A stretch of 51,079 nucleotides of DNA, taken from assembly GCA_001564065.1 (NCBI GenBank), contig LKNA01000014.1, positions 1-51,079 on the forward strand, given 5' to 3'. The notes under the pieces were generated by a model. That model ran no database searches. It saw only the letters and a list, made by a program, of their open reading frames with translations, and was not told the DNA's origin. Numbering within the stretch: the first letter of the stretch is position 1; every line of letters begins with the position of its first letter. The DNA comes from Chitinophagaceae bacterium T5-Br10_B2g13 (lineage in GTDB: Bacteria > Bacteroidota > Rhodothermia > Balneolales > Balneolaceae). The position numbers and the translations under genes were made by a program. Shown here piece after piece: positions 7,653 through 16,197 of this stretch.

Positions 7653-8663
7653 TTGTCTAAAACGATATATGATATTGCGAAAGCTGCCGGAGTGAGTATA
7701 GCTACGGTATCCAGGGTGTTCAATCAGGCGGAAAATGTAAAACCGCAGACCAGAAAAAAGGTATTGAAAGTAGCGGAAGAGATGGGGTACCATCCGCATG
7801 TTTATGCTCAGGGACTTGCCAGCAAGAAAAAGAACAGAATTTTGATGCTTGCCCCGGTTATGTCGAACTATTTCTTTACAGAAGTTCTAAGAGGTATACA
7901 GGACAGCCTTGCTGAAGAGAACTTTGAACTGAATATTGTAAACATCGGCCGAAAAAAAGATGCCTTTAAACAAGTTTCAGAAACATTGAAAAAAAGATGG
8001 GCTGAGGGATACCTGCTGGTTTCACTTCACTTTTCTGATAAAGAGCTTAAAACGTTAAGTCGATACGATACACCACTCTGTTTGGTTGATGACTTTAGCA
8101 ACCTGTTCGATTCAGTTAGTTTTAACAACGAGGAGGGAGCGTTTATGGCTACAGACTACTTTTTAAAGAAGGGTTACAAACGGATTGCCGTACTATCAGC
8201 TGATGCTACTTCCATACCTATCCGGGATCGAATTGCCGGATACAAAAGGGCTCTTTCAGAACACGATATTCCATTTGATGAAAAGTTGATAGTAGTCGGT
8301 GATAATATGGAAAGAGATGGCTTTACTGAGTTGAGCGGTTACCAGGCAATGAATAAAATTATAGCAATGGATCCGCTTCCCGACGCGGTTTTCTGTACAT
8401 CCGATACGAAAGCCGTTGGCGCCAAAAAAGCCCTGGAAGAGCAAAAGGTTCATATTCCCATCATAAGTTTTGATAACCTTACAATTGCCGAGTATATCGG
8501 ACTTTCTACAGTAAATCAGCCGATGTATGACATGGGTTTTCGTGCTACAAATAAATTAATACAGAGGTTACACAATCCGGAGCTGCGAATCAGCAATGAG
8601 GTACACTATCCGGAACTTGTAATTCGCTCTTCATCAGAGAAATTAAACGAAGTAATAACATGA
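7653..8663 (+). CDS. LacI family transcriptional regulator of the starch/maltodextrin locus
   Basis: A DNA-binding regulator of 336 residues. The N-terminal helix-turn-helix (TIYDIAKAAGVSIATVSRVF) and the hinge-region helix (VYAQGLASKK) are followed by a periplasmic-binding-protein-like effector domain, as in CcpA, MalI and SusR-replacing LacI proteins. The start is TTG at 7653, chosen because it puts SKTIYDIAK at the usual position and follows an AGAGG ribosome site by five bases. A perfect LacI operator lies just upstream. Its stop overlaps the amylase ATG (ATGA), so regulator and enzyme are translationally coupled. The inducer is presumably a malto-oligosaccharide, an inference from the neighbours. 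Confidence 0.93.
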   Translation: MSKTIYDIAKAAGVSIATVSRVFNQAENVKPQTRKKVLKVAEEMGYHPHVYAQGLASKKKNRILMLAPVMSNYFFTEVLRGIQDSLAEENFELNIVNIGRKKDAFKQVSETLKKRWAEGYLLVSLHFSDKELKTLSRYDTPLCLVDDFSNLFDSVSFNNEEGAFMATDYFLKKGYKRIAVLSADATSIPIRDRIAGYKRALSEHDIPFDEKLIVVGDNMERDGFTELSGYQAMNKIIAMDPLPDAVFCTSDTKAVGAKKALEEQKVHIPIISFDNLTIAEYIGLSTVNQPMYDMGFRATNKLIQRLHNPELRISNEVHYPELVIRSSSEKLNEVIT

Positions 8664-11551
8664 CATCACGATTTTTAAAAACAATTTTACTACTCATTAT
8701 TCTGGTATTATCTGCCCAGACGGTTAGGGGACAGGTGATAACTACCGATCCCGCGTTTCCAACAGAAGATCAGCCACTCACAATTATATTTGATGCATCT
8801 GAAGATCCGGGTGGGGAGTTAGTTGGTTATACGGGTAATTTATATGCTCATACAGGGTTGATTGTCTCAGAGTCTGCACAGGGATCAGGGAATTGGGAGT
8901 ATGTGATCGGTACCTGGGGTAATAACAGTTTACAGCCTCAATTAACAAGTTTGGGGAACAATCGCTGGGAGCTGGAAATGAATGATATCCGGGAATTTTA
9001 TGACGTGCCCGAATCTGAGGATAAGATATATCAAATCGCTATTGTTTTTCGCAGTTCAGATGGCAACAGACAATCTCGTCCGGATATTTTTATCGATATT
9101 TTCGAAGAAGATCTTTTAGTCCGTTTCACAAATCCTTCTGTCACATCTCTCAATCCTTTTTTCGCAGAGATGGGGCAAAATGTTGAACTTCGAGTGGAAG
9201 CTTCATCATCCAACTCAATAAGTTCATTGACGTTATTTGAGGGTGAAACAGAAATTGCGTCCACAACTGAATCCACGCTTGAGTATACCTACAATGTTAC
9301 AACAAGAGGAAGAACGGATTTCTATACAGTTGTGGAAGATGATGAGGGTGGGGTGGAATCTGATTCACTCTATATAATTGTTAACCCTGAAGTAACAGTT
9401 CAGGCACGTCCACAGGGTGTGGAAGATGGAATTCACTACCACGAGGATCCCTCTACGGTTACGTTCTCTTTCTATGCGCCCGATAAGGAGTTTGCCTATC
9501 TGATTGGGGATATGACCGACTGGGAGGTCCGTGAAGAGTATTTTATGTATCTGGACAATACAGACCCAACGGGGGATCGGTTCTGGATTACACTGGATAA
9601 TCTGACTGCGGGCGATCAGTATCGATTTCAATACTTTATTGATGGCGAAATAAGGGTAGCGGATCTCTTCTCAGAACTGGTACTGAACGATGATTTTGAT
9701 CAATATATTGACGATTCAGTCTATCCCAACATGCCGCAGTACCCTCATGGGCTTACCGAACACGCAGTAACAGTAATTGAACCGGGTCGGGAAGAGTACG
9801 AGTGGCAGGTAACCGATTTTGAACGACCGGCAAAAGAGGAGCTGGTTATTTATGAACTTCTGCTCCGTGATTTTGTGCAAGAGAGTTCGTTTGATGTGTT
9901 AACAGATACACTGGATTATCTAGAAAACCTGGGTGTAAATGCTATAGAGCTGATGCCGGTCTCTGAATTTGACGGCAACATCAGCTGGGGGTATAATCCT
10001 GTTTTTCACGGTGCGCTGGACAAATCATACGGCAGCCGAGAGGCATTTAAGCGGTTTGTTGATGAAGCTCATTCCAGAAGTATGGCGGTTATATTGGATG
10101 TGGTTTATAATCACGCTCATGATAAGTCTCCGTTAATCCGCGCTTATGGATCAAACCGGAATGTTAACCCGCTGCTTGGTCCGGGACACGCTTATAACGT
10201 TTTTTACCACCTAAACCACGATCATCCCTATATCAAGTACTGGCTGGATAGAATGAACCGGTACTGGCTTGAAACATATAATGTTGATGGCTACCGATTT
10301 GATCTAACCAAAGGTTTTGCAAGCAATGTGAATACCGGAAATAATCTGGACGGTTACAACTCACAGCGTATTACCAACCTGAAGCGGATGGCAGACAGAA
10401 TGTGGGAAGTTGATGAAAGTGCTTATGTGATATTGGAGCACTTTGCGGCAAATTCTGAGGAGACGGAACTATCCAATTACGGAATGTTGCTGTGGGGGAA
10501 TCAGAATCATAGCTACAGTCAGGCCTCTATGGGCTTTACTGAAGATTCGAATTTTTCCGGAATTCATTTCAGAAATCGAGGTTGGAACAACCCATACCTG
10601 ATTGGATATATGGAGAGCCATGATGAGCAGTGGATAATGTTCAGAAATCTTAATTTCGGAAATGATATCAATGACAATCACGATATTACCGACTTGGATG
10701 TAGCTTTGAACCGACAGAAACTGACGGGAGCTTTCTTTTTCACGATTCCGGGACCAAAAATGGTGTGGCAGTTTGGTGAATTGGGTTATGGCGGCGGACC
10801 TGATGAGTGCCTGAAGCCCGGAGGTTTTGGAGATGACGGGGCATGTTTGGCGTCTGATCCGGGACGTACCGATGAAAAGCCTGTAAGATGGGACTACTAC
10901 GAAGATGAGAACAGATACCGTTTATACAGAACGTGGTCTGAACTCCTAAGACTTCGTCACTCAAGTCCGGTATTCAGCAGCGGTAATACAGAATTTGAAG
11001 CCTCTTTAGGAGATGGAATAAAGTGGATTCGACTTCAGCATGAAGATATGGATGCAGTAATTGTTGGAAACTTTAGTGTGCTTTTCCGGGATGCAACGGT
11101 TGACTTTACGCAGCAGGGCGAGTGGCATGAATTTGTAACCGGCAATTCATTGGATGTCGGAAATGTTAGACAGAGTTTCAATATGGCACCGGGCGAGGTT
11201 CGGATCTATACAAGTAATTTTGTTGAACCTGCTGAAGAGAATGTATTCTTCCAGGTTGGAGAGAGTGATTTTGGTCAGCTTATTCGTGAGCTGAGTATTG
11301 ACTCTAACTACCCGAATCCGTTCAATCCAACCACACGGATTACATACGAGGTACCCGAAGCAGGTGCTGTTGTGCTGGATGTGTATGATGTGCTGGGCAG
11401 GAGAGTGGCTACTCTGGTAAATGACAATGAACATCCAAGAGGATCATTCACCGTCGATTTTGATGCCGCCGAATTGAGCAGCGGAGTCTATATTGCAAGA
11501 TTGAAACAGGGCGGACAGGTTGTATCAGAGAAGATGACGTTAATCAAGTAG
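8660..11551 (+). CDS. Secreted GH13 alpha-amylase family hydrolase with type IX sorting domain
   Basis: This enzyme of 963 residues should hydrolyse alpha-glucans at the cell surface. Order: signal peptide (1-25); a beta-domain to about 150; an Ig-like domain to about 245; an E-set/CBM48-like domain (260-340, FAYLIGDMTDW); GH13 catalytic barrel (about 390-760); C-terminal beta domain; sorting domain (about 880-963, NYPNPFNPTT to KMTLIK). GH13 region I is DVVYNH (480-485); the nucleophile is Asp548 in YRFDLTK, the acid/base Glu593 in VILEHF, and the transition-state Asp655 in ESHDEQ, so it should be active. Start overlaps the lacI stop by four bases. Whether it is an endo-amylase, pullulanase-like or maltogenic cannot be told from motifs alone. 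Confidence 0.95.
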   Translation: MTSRFLKTILLLIILVLSAQTVRGQVITTDPAFPTEDQPLTIIFDASEDPGGELVGYTGNLYAHTGLIVSESAQGSGNWEYVIGTWGNNSLQPQLTSLGNNRWELEMNDIREFYDVPESEDKIYQIAIVFRSSDGNRQSRPDIFIDIFEEDLLVRFTNPSVTSLNPFFAEMGQNVELRVEASSSNSISSLTLFEGETEIASTTESTLEYTYNVTTRGRTDFYTVVEDDEGGVESDSLYIIVNPEVTVQARPQGVEDGIHYHEDPSTVTFSFYAPDKEFAYLIGDMTDWEVREEYFMYLDNTDPTGDRFWITLDNLTAGDQYRFQYFIDGEIRVADLFSELVLNDDFDQYIDDSVYPNMPQYPHGLTEHAVTVIEPGREEYEWQVTDFERPAKEELVIYELLLRDFVQESSFDVLTDTLDYLENLGVNAIELMPVSEFDGNISWGYNPVFHGALDKSYGSREAFKRFVDEAHSRSMAVILDVVYNHAHDKSPLIRAYGSNRNVNPLLGPGHAYNVFYHLNHDHPYIKYWLDRMNRYWLETYNVDGYRFDLTKGFASNVNTGNNLDGYNSQRITNLKRMADRMWEVDESAYVILEHFAANSEETELSNYGMLLWGNQNHSYSQASMGFTEDSNFSGIHFRNRGWNNPYLIGYMESHDEQWIMFRNLNFGNDINDNHDITDLDVALNRQKLTGAFFFTIPGPKMVWQFGELGYGGGPDECLKPGGFGDDGACLASDPGRTDEKPVRWDYYEDENRYRLYRTWSELLRLRHSSPVFSSGNTEFEASLGDGIKWIRLQHEDMDAVIVGNFSVLFRDATVDFTQQGEWHEFVTGNSLDVGNVRQSFNMAPGEVRIYTSNFVEPAEENVFFQVGESDFGQLIRELSIDSNYPNPFNPTTRITYEVPEAGAVVLDVYDVLGRRVATLVNDNEHPRGSFTVDFDAAELSSGVYIARLKQGGQVVSEKMTLIK

Positions 11552-11571
11552 AGAAGCGGATTTATCGGATT

Positions 11572-13112
11572 TAAGGATTACGCAGAATCCTCGTGGTACG
11601 CCTCAAAGGCGAGCCACGAGTGTTTTAGAACATAGATGTCTTAAATTTTGAGTATCAATGTAATGATTCGGTTTGTCTCATATTCCGTAGGAATATCCTG
11701 TCTGTAGAAAATGTACACCCTGTTAATTCTATCGCTCCATCGTTAGCGCCCTGTAATTCTGTATCTGTTTTAAAGATCAACATTCGGAAGGAAACACCTA
11801 ACGGTGCTTTGGTGTTGATGGCTCTCTGTTATTCTTCAAGCAGGAGGCTCCTACGGAGCCATCATTTACTTGGCTGGGTGTTAATACTACAAACAGAATA
11901 CTCCTCCGGAGTAGGTTTGATTGTCCAATGGATAAGCTCAAAAGTTAAATTGTAGAACTGCGCAGAAATTACTCGTGGCACATCTCCAAGGCGTGCCACG
12001 AGTGGTAATGATCCACTATCCCAGAAACAGTTGAGCCGGCTACTGTTTATTCTCATACTACCATAGAAAACATTCCGTAGGAAGGACCTGTTTTTAGCAC
12101 AATGTTTAGATATCAAGTAGCGCTCCGTTGGTGCGTCCTATTCTAAACGCTGTAAACGTTGTGATTAACGCGTAGAATAACAAGAGGCTCCTCTGGAGCC
12201 ATCATTTACTTGGCTGGGTGTTAATACTACAAACAGAATACTCCTCCGGAGTAGGTTTGATTGTCCAATGGATAAGCTCAAAAATTAAATTGTAGAAATG
12301 TGCAGAAATTACTCGTGGCACGTCTCTAAGGCGAGCCACGAGTGTTTTAGAACATAGTTGTCTTAAATTTTGAGCATCAATGTAATGATTCGGTTTGTCT
12401 CATATTCCGTAGGAATATCCTGTCTGTAGAAAATGTACACCCAATCAATTCAACCGCTCCATCGGAGCGCCCTGTAATTCTGTATTTGTACTAAATATCA
12501 ACATTCGGAAGGAAACACCTAACGGTGCTTTGGTGTTGATGGCTCTCTGTTATTCTTCAAGCAGGAGGCTCCTACGGAGCCATCATATATTCCTGGCTGG
12601 GTGTTAATACTACAAACAGAATACTCCTACGGAGTAGGTTTGATTGTCCAATGGATAAGCTCAAAAGTTAAATTATAGAACTGCGCAGAAAATACTCGTG
12701 GCACGTCTCCAAGGCGAGCCACGAGTGTTTTAGAACATAGATGTCTTAAATTTTGAGCATCAATGTAGTGATTCGGTTTGTCTCATATTCCGTAGGAATA
12801 CCCTGTCTGTAGAAAATGTACACCTAACCAATTCAACCGCTCCATCGGAGCGCCCTGTAATTCTGTATCTGTTTTAAAGATCAACATTCGGAAGGACACA
12901 CCTAACGGTGCTTTGGTGTTGATGGCTCTCTGTTAATCTTCAAGCAGGAGGCTCCTACGTAGCCGTTATAATCCCGGGGCTGTGTTAATACTATAAACAG
13001 GGTACTCCTTCAGAGTTAGAGCTTTAGTTTTGTTGAAAGGGTGTGGCCAAAACCTAAATTGTCGAATTGCGCCGATATTACTCATGGCACGCCTTAAATT
13101 CGTGCCATGAGG
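11572..13112. repeat. Tandem array of ~380-bp non-coding units, each with six hairpins
   Basis: There is no gene between the convergent amylase and susE genes. A CTCGTGGC...GCCACGAG hairpin recurs at 11590-11620, 11972-12002, 12312-12342, 12695-12725 and, weaker, 13081-13111 (steps 382, 340, 383, 386). Between copies the same ordered set of palindromes repeats: ATTCCGTAGGAAT, CGCTCCATCGGAGCG, CACCTAACGGTG, GGCTCCTACGGAGCC and ACTCCTCCGGAGT, joined by conserved A/T-rich linkers. Units one, three and four are close copies. Unit two has a divergent middle (12005-12180) that keeps analogous palindromes at similar places. No reading frame is conserved. There are no unique spacers, so this is not CRISPR. 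Confidence 0.9.
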
Positions 13113-13114
13113 GT

Positions 13115-13152
13115 ATAAAAAAAGCCCGTCCGGCTTTCACCGGACGGGCTTT
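13115..13152 (-). terminator. Rho-independent terminator of the susCDE operon
   Basis: A 13-bp perfect stem, AAAGCCCGTCCGG (13121-13133) with CCGGACGGGCTTT (13140-13152), has a six-base loop. On the minus strand it is followed by a run of T (from 13120 downward), 26 bases after the susE stop. Confidence 0.9.
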
Positions 13153-13177
13153 CAGGTATGATTACTTAACGAACTAC

Positions 13178-14230
13178 TCAGTTAAGTTCCACAGAATAGC
13201 GGTAGATAGGACCTGAAAGATCAAGTTCTACCGTATAGTTTCCTGCTTCTTGAATCGGGATGTTATCCGCTCCTTCTTGTAGTGTTCCATCCGCGTTCTC
13301 AGAACCGTAATTAAGATCCCAGGCATCGTTTGCACGGAATTTAATTTCACCGGCAGTCAGATCAACGGTTAATCTCCAAACCTTATCATCAACATCATAG
13401 GTCAAGTCGGTGTCTGCATCCCATCCACCGGGAGTAGCATCTCCAATCAAGCCCCACTCTGTGCGGAGTGTTTGGTAGGTAAGATTATTCAGGTCTACAT
13501 TGATTTTGTAGTAACCTGCATCTTCCATTAAGAGATTACCTCCACCCGGTTCAAGTTCACCGGCTCCACCGCCCCAGTCACCGTCATCCCAGTTCCTTTC
13601 AGCAGTGAATTTGTACTCTTGTCCACCATCAGCAAAGTAAACATAACCTTCATATCGGTTGTCATCACTCCGGGATGCTAATGCAGGTGCATCAGCCGGT
13701 GACCAGTCATTTGTGTAACCACTGGCAGACTGATATCCGCCGGGTACATAGATTTCCGGAAATTCAATGATGATTTCGTAAGGAGTGAAGGCGAAGATGA
13801 AGACTTCTGATATCCGATCTTCAACATCTGCGTTTACGTGTGCACGTATTCGCATCGGTATCTCCGTTTCAATTCCAAAAGGTACACCGGCTACGTTGAG
13901 TCGGTTATTTACCTGTGCAACCGTTAATGAAATGGAGGTTTGATTTGTCTCTACAAATGTTACTGGATTTTCGAAATCCGATCCGTCAACATCCATTTCG
14001 ATGGTATAGGTTACAGCTGCGCTGAATCCGAAATCCGGAGCGTTCCACGAAAGTGTAAAAAGCTCTTCGTCGGCATCTTCTTCATTCAGCACAAAGCTTT
14101 CCCCGCCGGAATGTGAAGTAAGGGCAGGGGTGCCCGGATCTGAATTCACAACGGGTCCCACTGAGTCTTCACACGAGGTGAAGAGCAGCAGTCCAAAAAT
14201 CGCGATTAACGATATAATTAAATTTTTCAT
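13178..14230 (-). CDS. SusE-like surface lipoprotein, starch-binding
   Basis: An outer-membrane lipoprotein of 350 residues that should bind glucan at the cell surface. The signal peptide ends at a lipobox (LLFTSC, Cys20). An N-terminal SusE Ig-like domain spans about 30-150 (FTLSWNAPDFGF is typical). Two SusE/SusF-type carbohydrate-binding modules follow: about 159-256 (IYVPGGYQ, NDWSPAD, EYKFTAERNW, LEPGGGNL) and 257-350 (WGLIGDATPGGWDAD, IKFRANDAWDLNYG). The last is the canonical SusE/F C-terminal form. The first module is closely matched inside the neighbouring SusD. It is the last gene of susC-susD-susE, 28 bases after susD, and is followed by a strong terminator. Confidence 0.9.
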   Translation of the reverse strand: MKNLIISLIAIFGLLLFTSCEDSVGPVVNSDPGTPALTSHSGGESFVLNEEDADEELFTLSWNAPDFGFSAAVTYTIEMDVDGSDFENPVTFVETNQTSISLTVAQVNNRLNVAGVPFGIETEIPMRIRAHVNADVEDRISEVFIFAFTPYEIIIEFPEIYVPGGYQSASGYTNDWSPADAPALASRSDDNRYEGYVYFADGGQEYKFTAERNWDDGDWGGGAGELEPGGGNLLMEDAGYYKINVDLNNLTYQTLRTEWGLIGDATPGGWDADTDLTYDVDDKVWRLTVDLTAGEIKFRANDAWDLNYGSENADGTLQEGADNIPIQEAGNYTVELDLSGPIYRYSVELN

Positions 14231-14258
14231 GGCGTTTATACTTTAAGTTTAAAATCGT

Positions 14259-16172
14259 TTAGTATCCCGGGTTCTGAGACAGATTCAGATTCGAATTGAT
14301 ATCTGAAGATGGAATCGGGAAAATTTCGTAATGGCTGCTCGTGCCTGTTCCTGCCTGGCTGCCACCTTTCCATGACCATAGGTAGTTGTCGCCGGTATAG
14401 CGATCAAATCTGCGCAAGTCAGTTCGTCGGTGAGCTTCCCAGTAGAGTTCACGGCCACGTTCATCCAGAATGAAATTCAGATTAAGGTCGCCTGCGTTGA
14501 TGTTTGCTTCTGGCCCGCCGAATGCACGTTCGCGCAATTCATTCACATAGGCAACAGCCTGTGGAACAGATCCACCGGATGCTCCGCGCAAGGTTGCTTC
14601 AGCATAGATCAAGTGGAAGTCGGCAAGACGGAATACAGGGAAGTCTGTGTATACAAAGTCTGTACGCGGTGCGGGTGAACCGTCACGCTGTACATTTTTC
14701 CATTTGCTTACCGAGTAGCCTTGGTTGAAGTCTCTGTAGTCATCGATTTCAAGTGATTGTCCGTCGGTAAAAAACATCGCTCTATTTTCAGATGCACCGG
14801 CTTCCAGAGAGTAGGTTCCTTCATTCAGGTCTACGGTAAATGTGTAAACACCGGCTTGATTAACAACAAGGTTGCCTCCACCGGGTTCCAATCCACCTTC
14901 ACCATCGTCGCCCCAGTCGCCGCCGCCCCAGTCACGCTCGTTGGTAAACTTATACTCGGCACCTGCACTGGCGAAGTAAACAACACCTGTGTAGACATCA
15001 TCACTGTTTTCAGAAATCAGTTGAACACCATCTGCCGGCGACCAGTCGTTTTCGTAACCACTGGCAGCCTGGAATCCGCCTACGACATATATTTCAGGAT
15101 AACCACCTGTATTTTCAGTTTGCGCACCTGCAAAAAAGTCGCTGCTATCAAACAGATTTACAAACTCGGGTGTGGTTCGGTGACCGGCCCAACCGCCGTT
15201 AATTCCAAACGAACTGGCGCTCATATTACCGCCCACAGCAGCGTGTACGATAAATGTGGTACCACCGAATGTTCTCATGTTTTCGCCATCCTGAGGGATA
15301 CCAAAAATGATCTCTTGAGACTGGTTGTTGTCAGCCAGGAATAGATGCTCATAATTTCCATCCAGTTCGTAAACTCCGCTATTGATTACATTCTCAGCAT
15401 AGGTGAGGGCATCATCATAGCGATCCTGTCCAACATAAACCTCTGCATTGAGATATAGCTTGGAAAGAAGTGCCCAGGCTGCACCGCGATCTATTCGACC
15501 GTATTCGGATTGTCCTGCACTTAACAGTTCATCTTCGATATCAAGCAGTTCACTTTCTATGAAGGCAAACAGATCGTTTGCATTGGTCTGCTCGGGCTCA
15601 AAAGCACCGATTGGATCATTTTCAGTTACAAACGGAACATTACCGCCAAAAAGGTCGAGTGCATGCCAGTAACTGAAAGCCCGAAGAAATCGAGCTTCTG
15701 CAAGATAACTTTGAATGATCGATTCGTCACGGTTTTGTGCTTCACGAATGAACTCATTGGCCGTTGTTATTTGGTAAAATACGCGGCTGTACATTCCCAT
15801 TACGAAGTCGTTAGACGGACCCCATGCCTGGAAATTATATTCCGGCAGGCCCGGGTCGTTCCACGCCACAACGGCTTCATCGGTTGGTAGAGTTTGATGT
15901 ACCCAAAGCTGACGAATATAGCTGGAAAAACCTTCGTCAATACCCTGGATATCACCCTGTCCGGCAGGACCTTCCTGACCGGTTACGGCATAACCCGCAT
16001 ATAGTTTTGCTAAAACCTGACGGAAATCATCAGGAGTATCATACACTTGGGCAGCAGTAACCTCACTGTCATCGATAGGAGAGGTATTCAGGTCGTTTAC
16101 ACACGACGTGGCAAAGGCTACTGTCAGGCCGACAAGCGCGAATGCTAATATTTTAAATTTGTTATTAAACAT
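14259..16172 (-). CDS. SusD/RagB family outer-membrane lipoprotein with inserted SusE-type binding domain
   Basis: This is the nutrient-capture lid of the SusC transporter. I use the ATG at 16172 (637 residues); a TTG nine bases upstream is also open. The lipobox is AFATSC (Cys24). The helical SusD core is recognisable: FRQVLAKLYAGY, SYLAEARFLRAFSYWHALDLFG, RGAAWALLSKLYLNAEVY, then FPVFRLADFHLIYAEA and INAGDLNLNFILDERGRELYWE. Between VNLFDSSDFF and NRAMFFTDGQ lies a roughly 100-residue insertion that is a SusE-type module (see separate entry). This makes the protein about 100 residues longer than usual. It is located between susC (25-base gap) and susE. Confidence 0.93.
   Translation of the reverse strand: MFNNKFKILAFALVGLTVAFATSCVNDLNTSPIDDSEVTAAQVYDTPDDFRQVLAKLYAGYAVTGQEGPAGQGDIQGIDEGFSSYIRQLWVHQTLPTDEAVVAWNDPGLPEYNFQAWGPSNDFVMGMYSRVFYQITTANEFIREAQNRDESIIQSYLAEARFLRAFSYWHALDLFGGNVPFVTENDPIGAFEPEQTNANDLFAFIESELLDIEDELLSAGQSEYGRIDRGAAWALLSKLYLNAEVYVGQDRYDDALTYAENVINSGVYELDGNYEHLFLADNNQSQEIIFGIPQDGENMRTFGGTTFIVHAAVGGNMSASSFGINGGWAGHRTTPEFVNLFDSSDFFAGAQTENTGGYPEIYVVGGFQAASGYENDWSPADGVQLISENSDDVYTGVVYFASAGAEYKFTNERDWGGGDWGDDGEGGLEPGGGNLVVNQAGVYTFTVDLNEGTYSLEAGASENRAMFFTDGQSLEIDDYRDFNQGYSVSKWKNVQRDGSPAPRTDFVYTDFPVFRLADFHLIYAEATLRGASGGSVPQAVAYVNELRERAFGGPEANINAGDLNLNFILDERGRELYWEAHRRTDLRRFDRYTGDNYLWSWKGGSQAGTGTSSHYEIFPIPSSDINSNLNLSQNPGY
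14796..15101 (-). other. SusE-type carbohydrate-binding module inserted within SusD
   Basis: Residues about 358-459 of SusD (IYVVGGFQ, ENDWSPAD, EYKFTNERDW, LEPGGGNL, VYTFTVDL) match SusE residues 159-253 at about 60% identity by eye. The DNA of the two segments (13463-13756 and here) is also similar, for example GTAACCACTGGCAG in both. The insertion falls in a loop just before the conserved RAMFFTDGQ strand of the SusD core and leaves flanking SusD sequence intact. Confidence 0.85.
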
Positions 16173-16197
16173 AATCTTCAAGATTAAGGTGTTTCAA

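Noticed and set aside
7403-7723. 106-residue minus-strand frame upstream of lacI
   Set aside because: It overlaps the lacI start, its operator and a decayed-repeat-like region; no recognisable protein features.
11862-12116. 84-residue minus-strand frame inside the repeat array
   Set aside because: It crosses unit boundaries and is not preserved in the other repeat units, so it is not under coding selection.
11572-13112. CRISPR array
   Set aside because: The repeat period is about 340-386 bases, repeats are whole units with conserved linkers, and there are no short unique spacers or cas genes.
14757-15344. 195-residue plus-strand reading frame opposite SusD
   Set aside because: It is fully inside the well-supported SusD gene on the other strand; its translation shows no family features and is explained as an antisense shadow.
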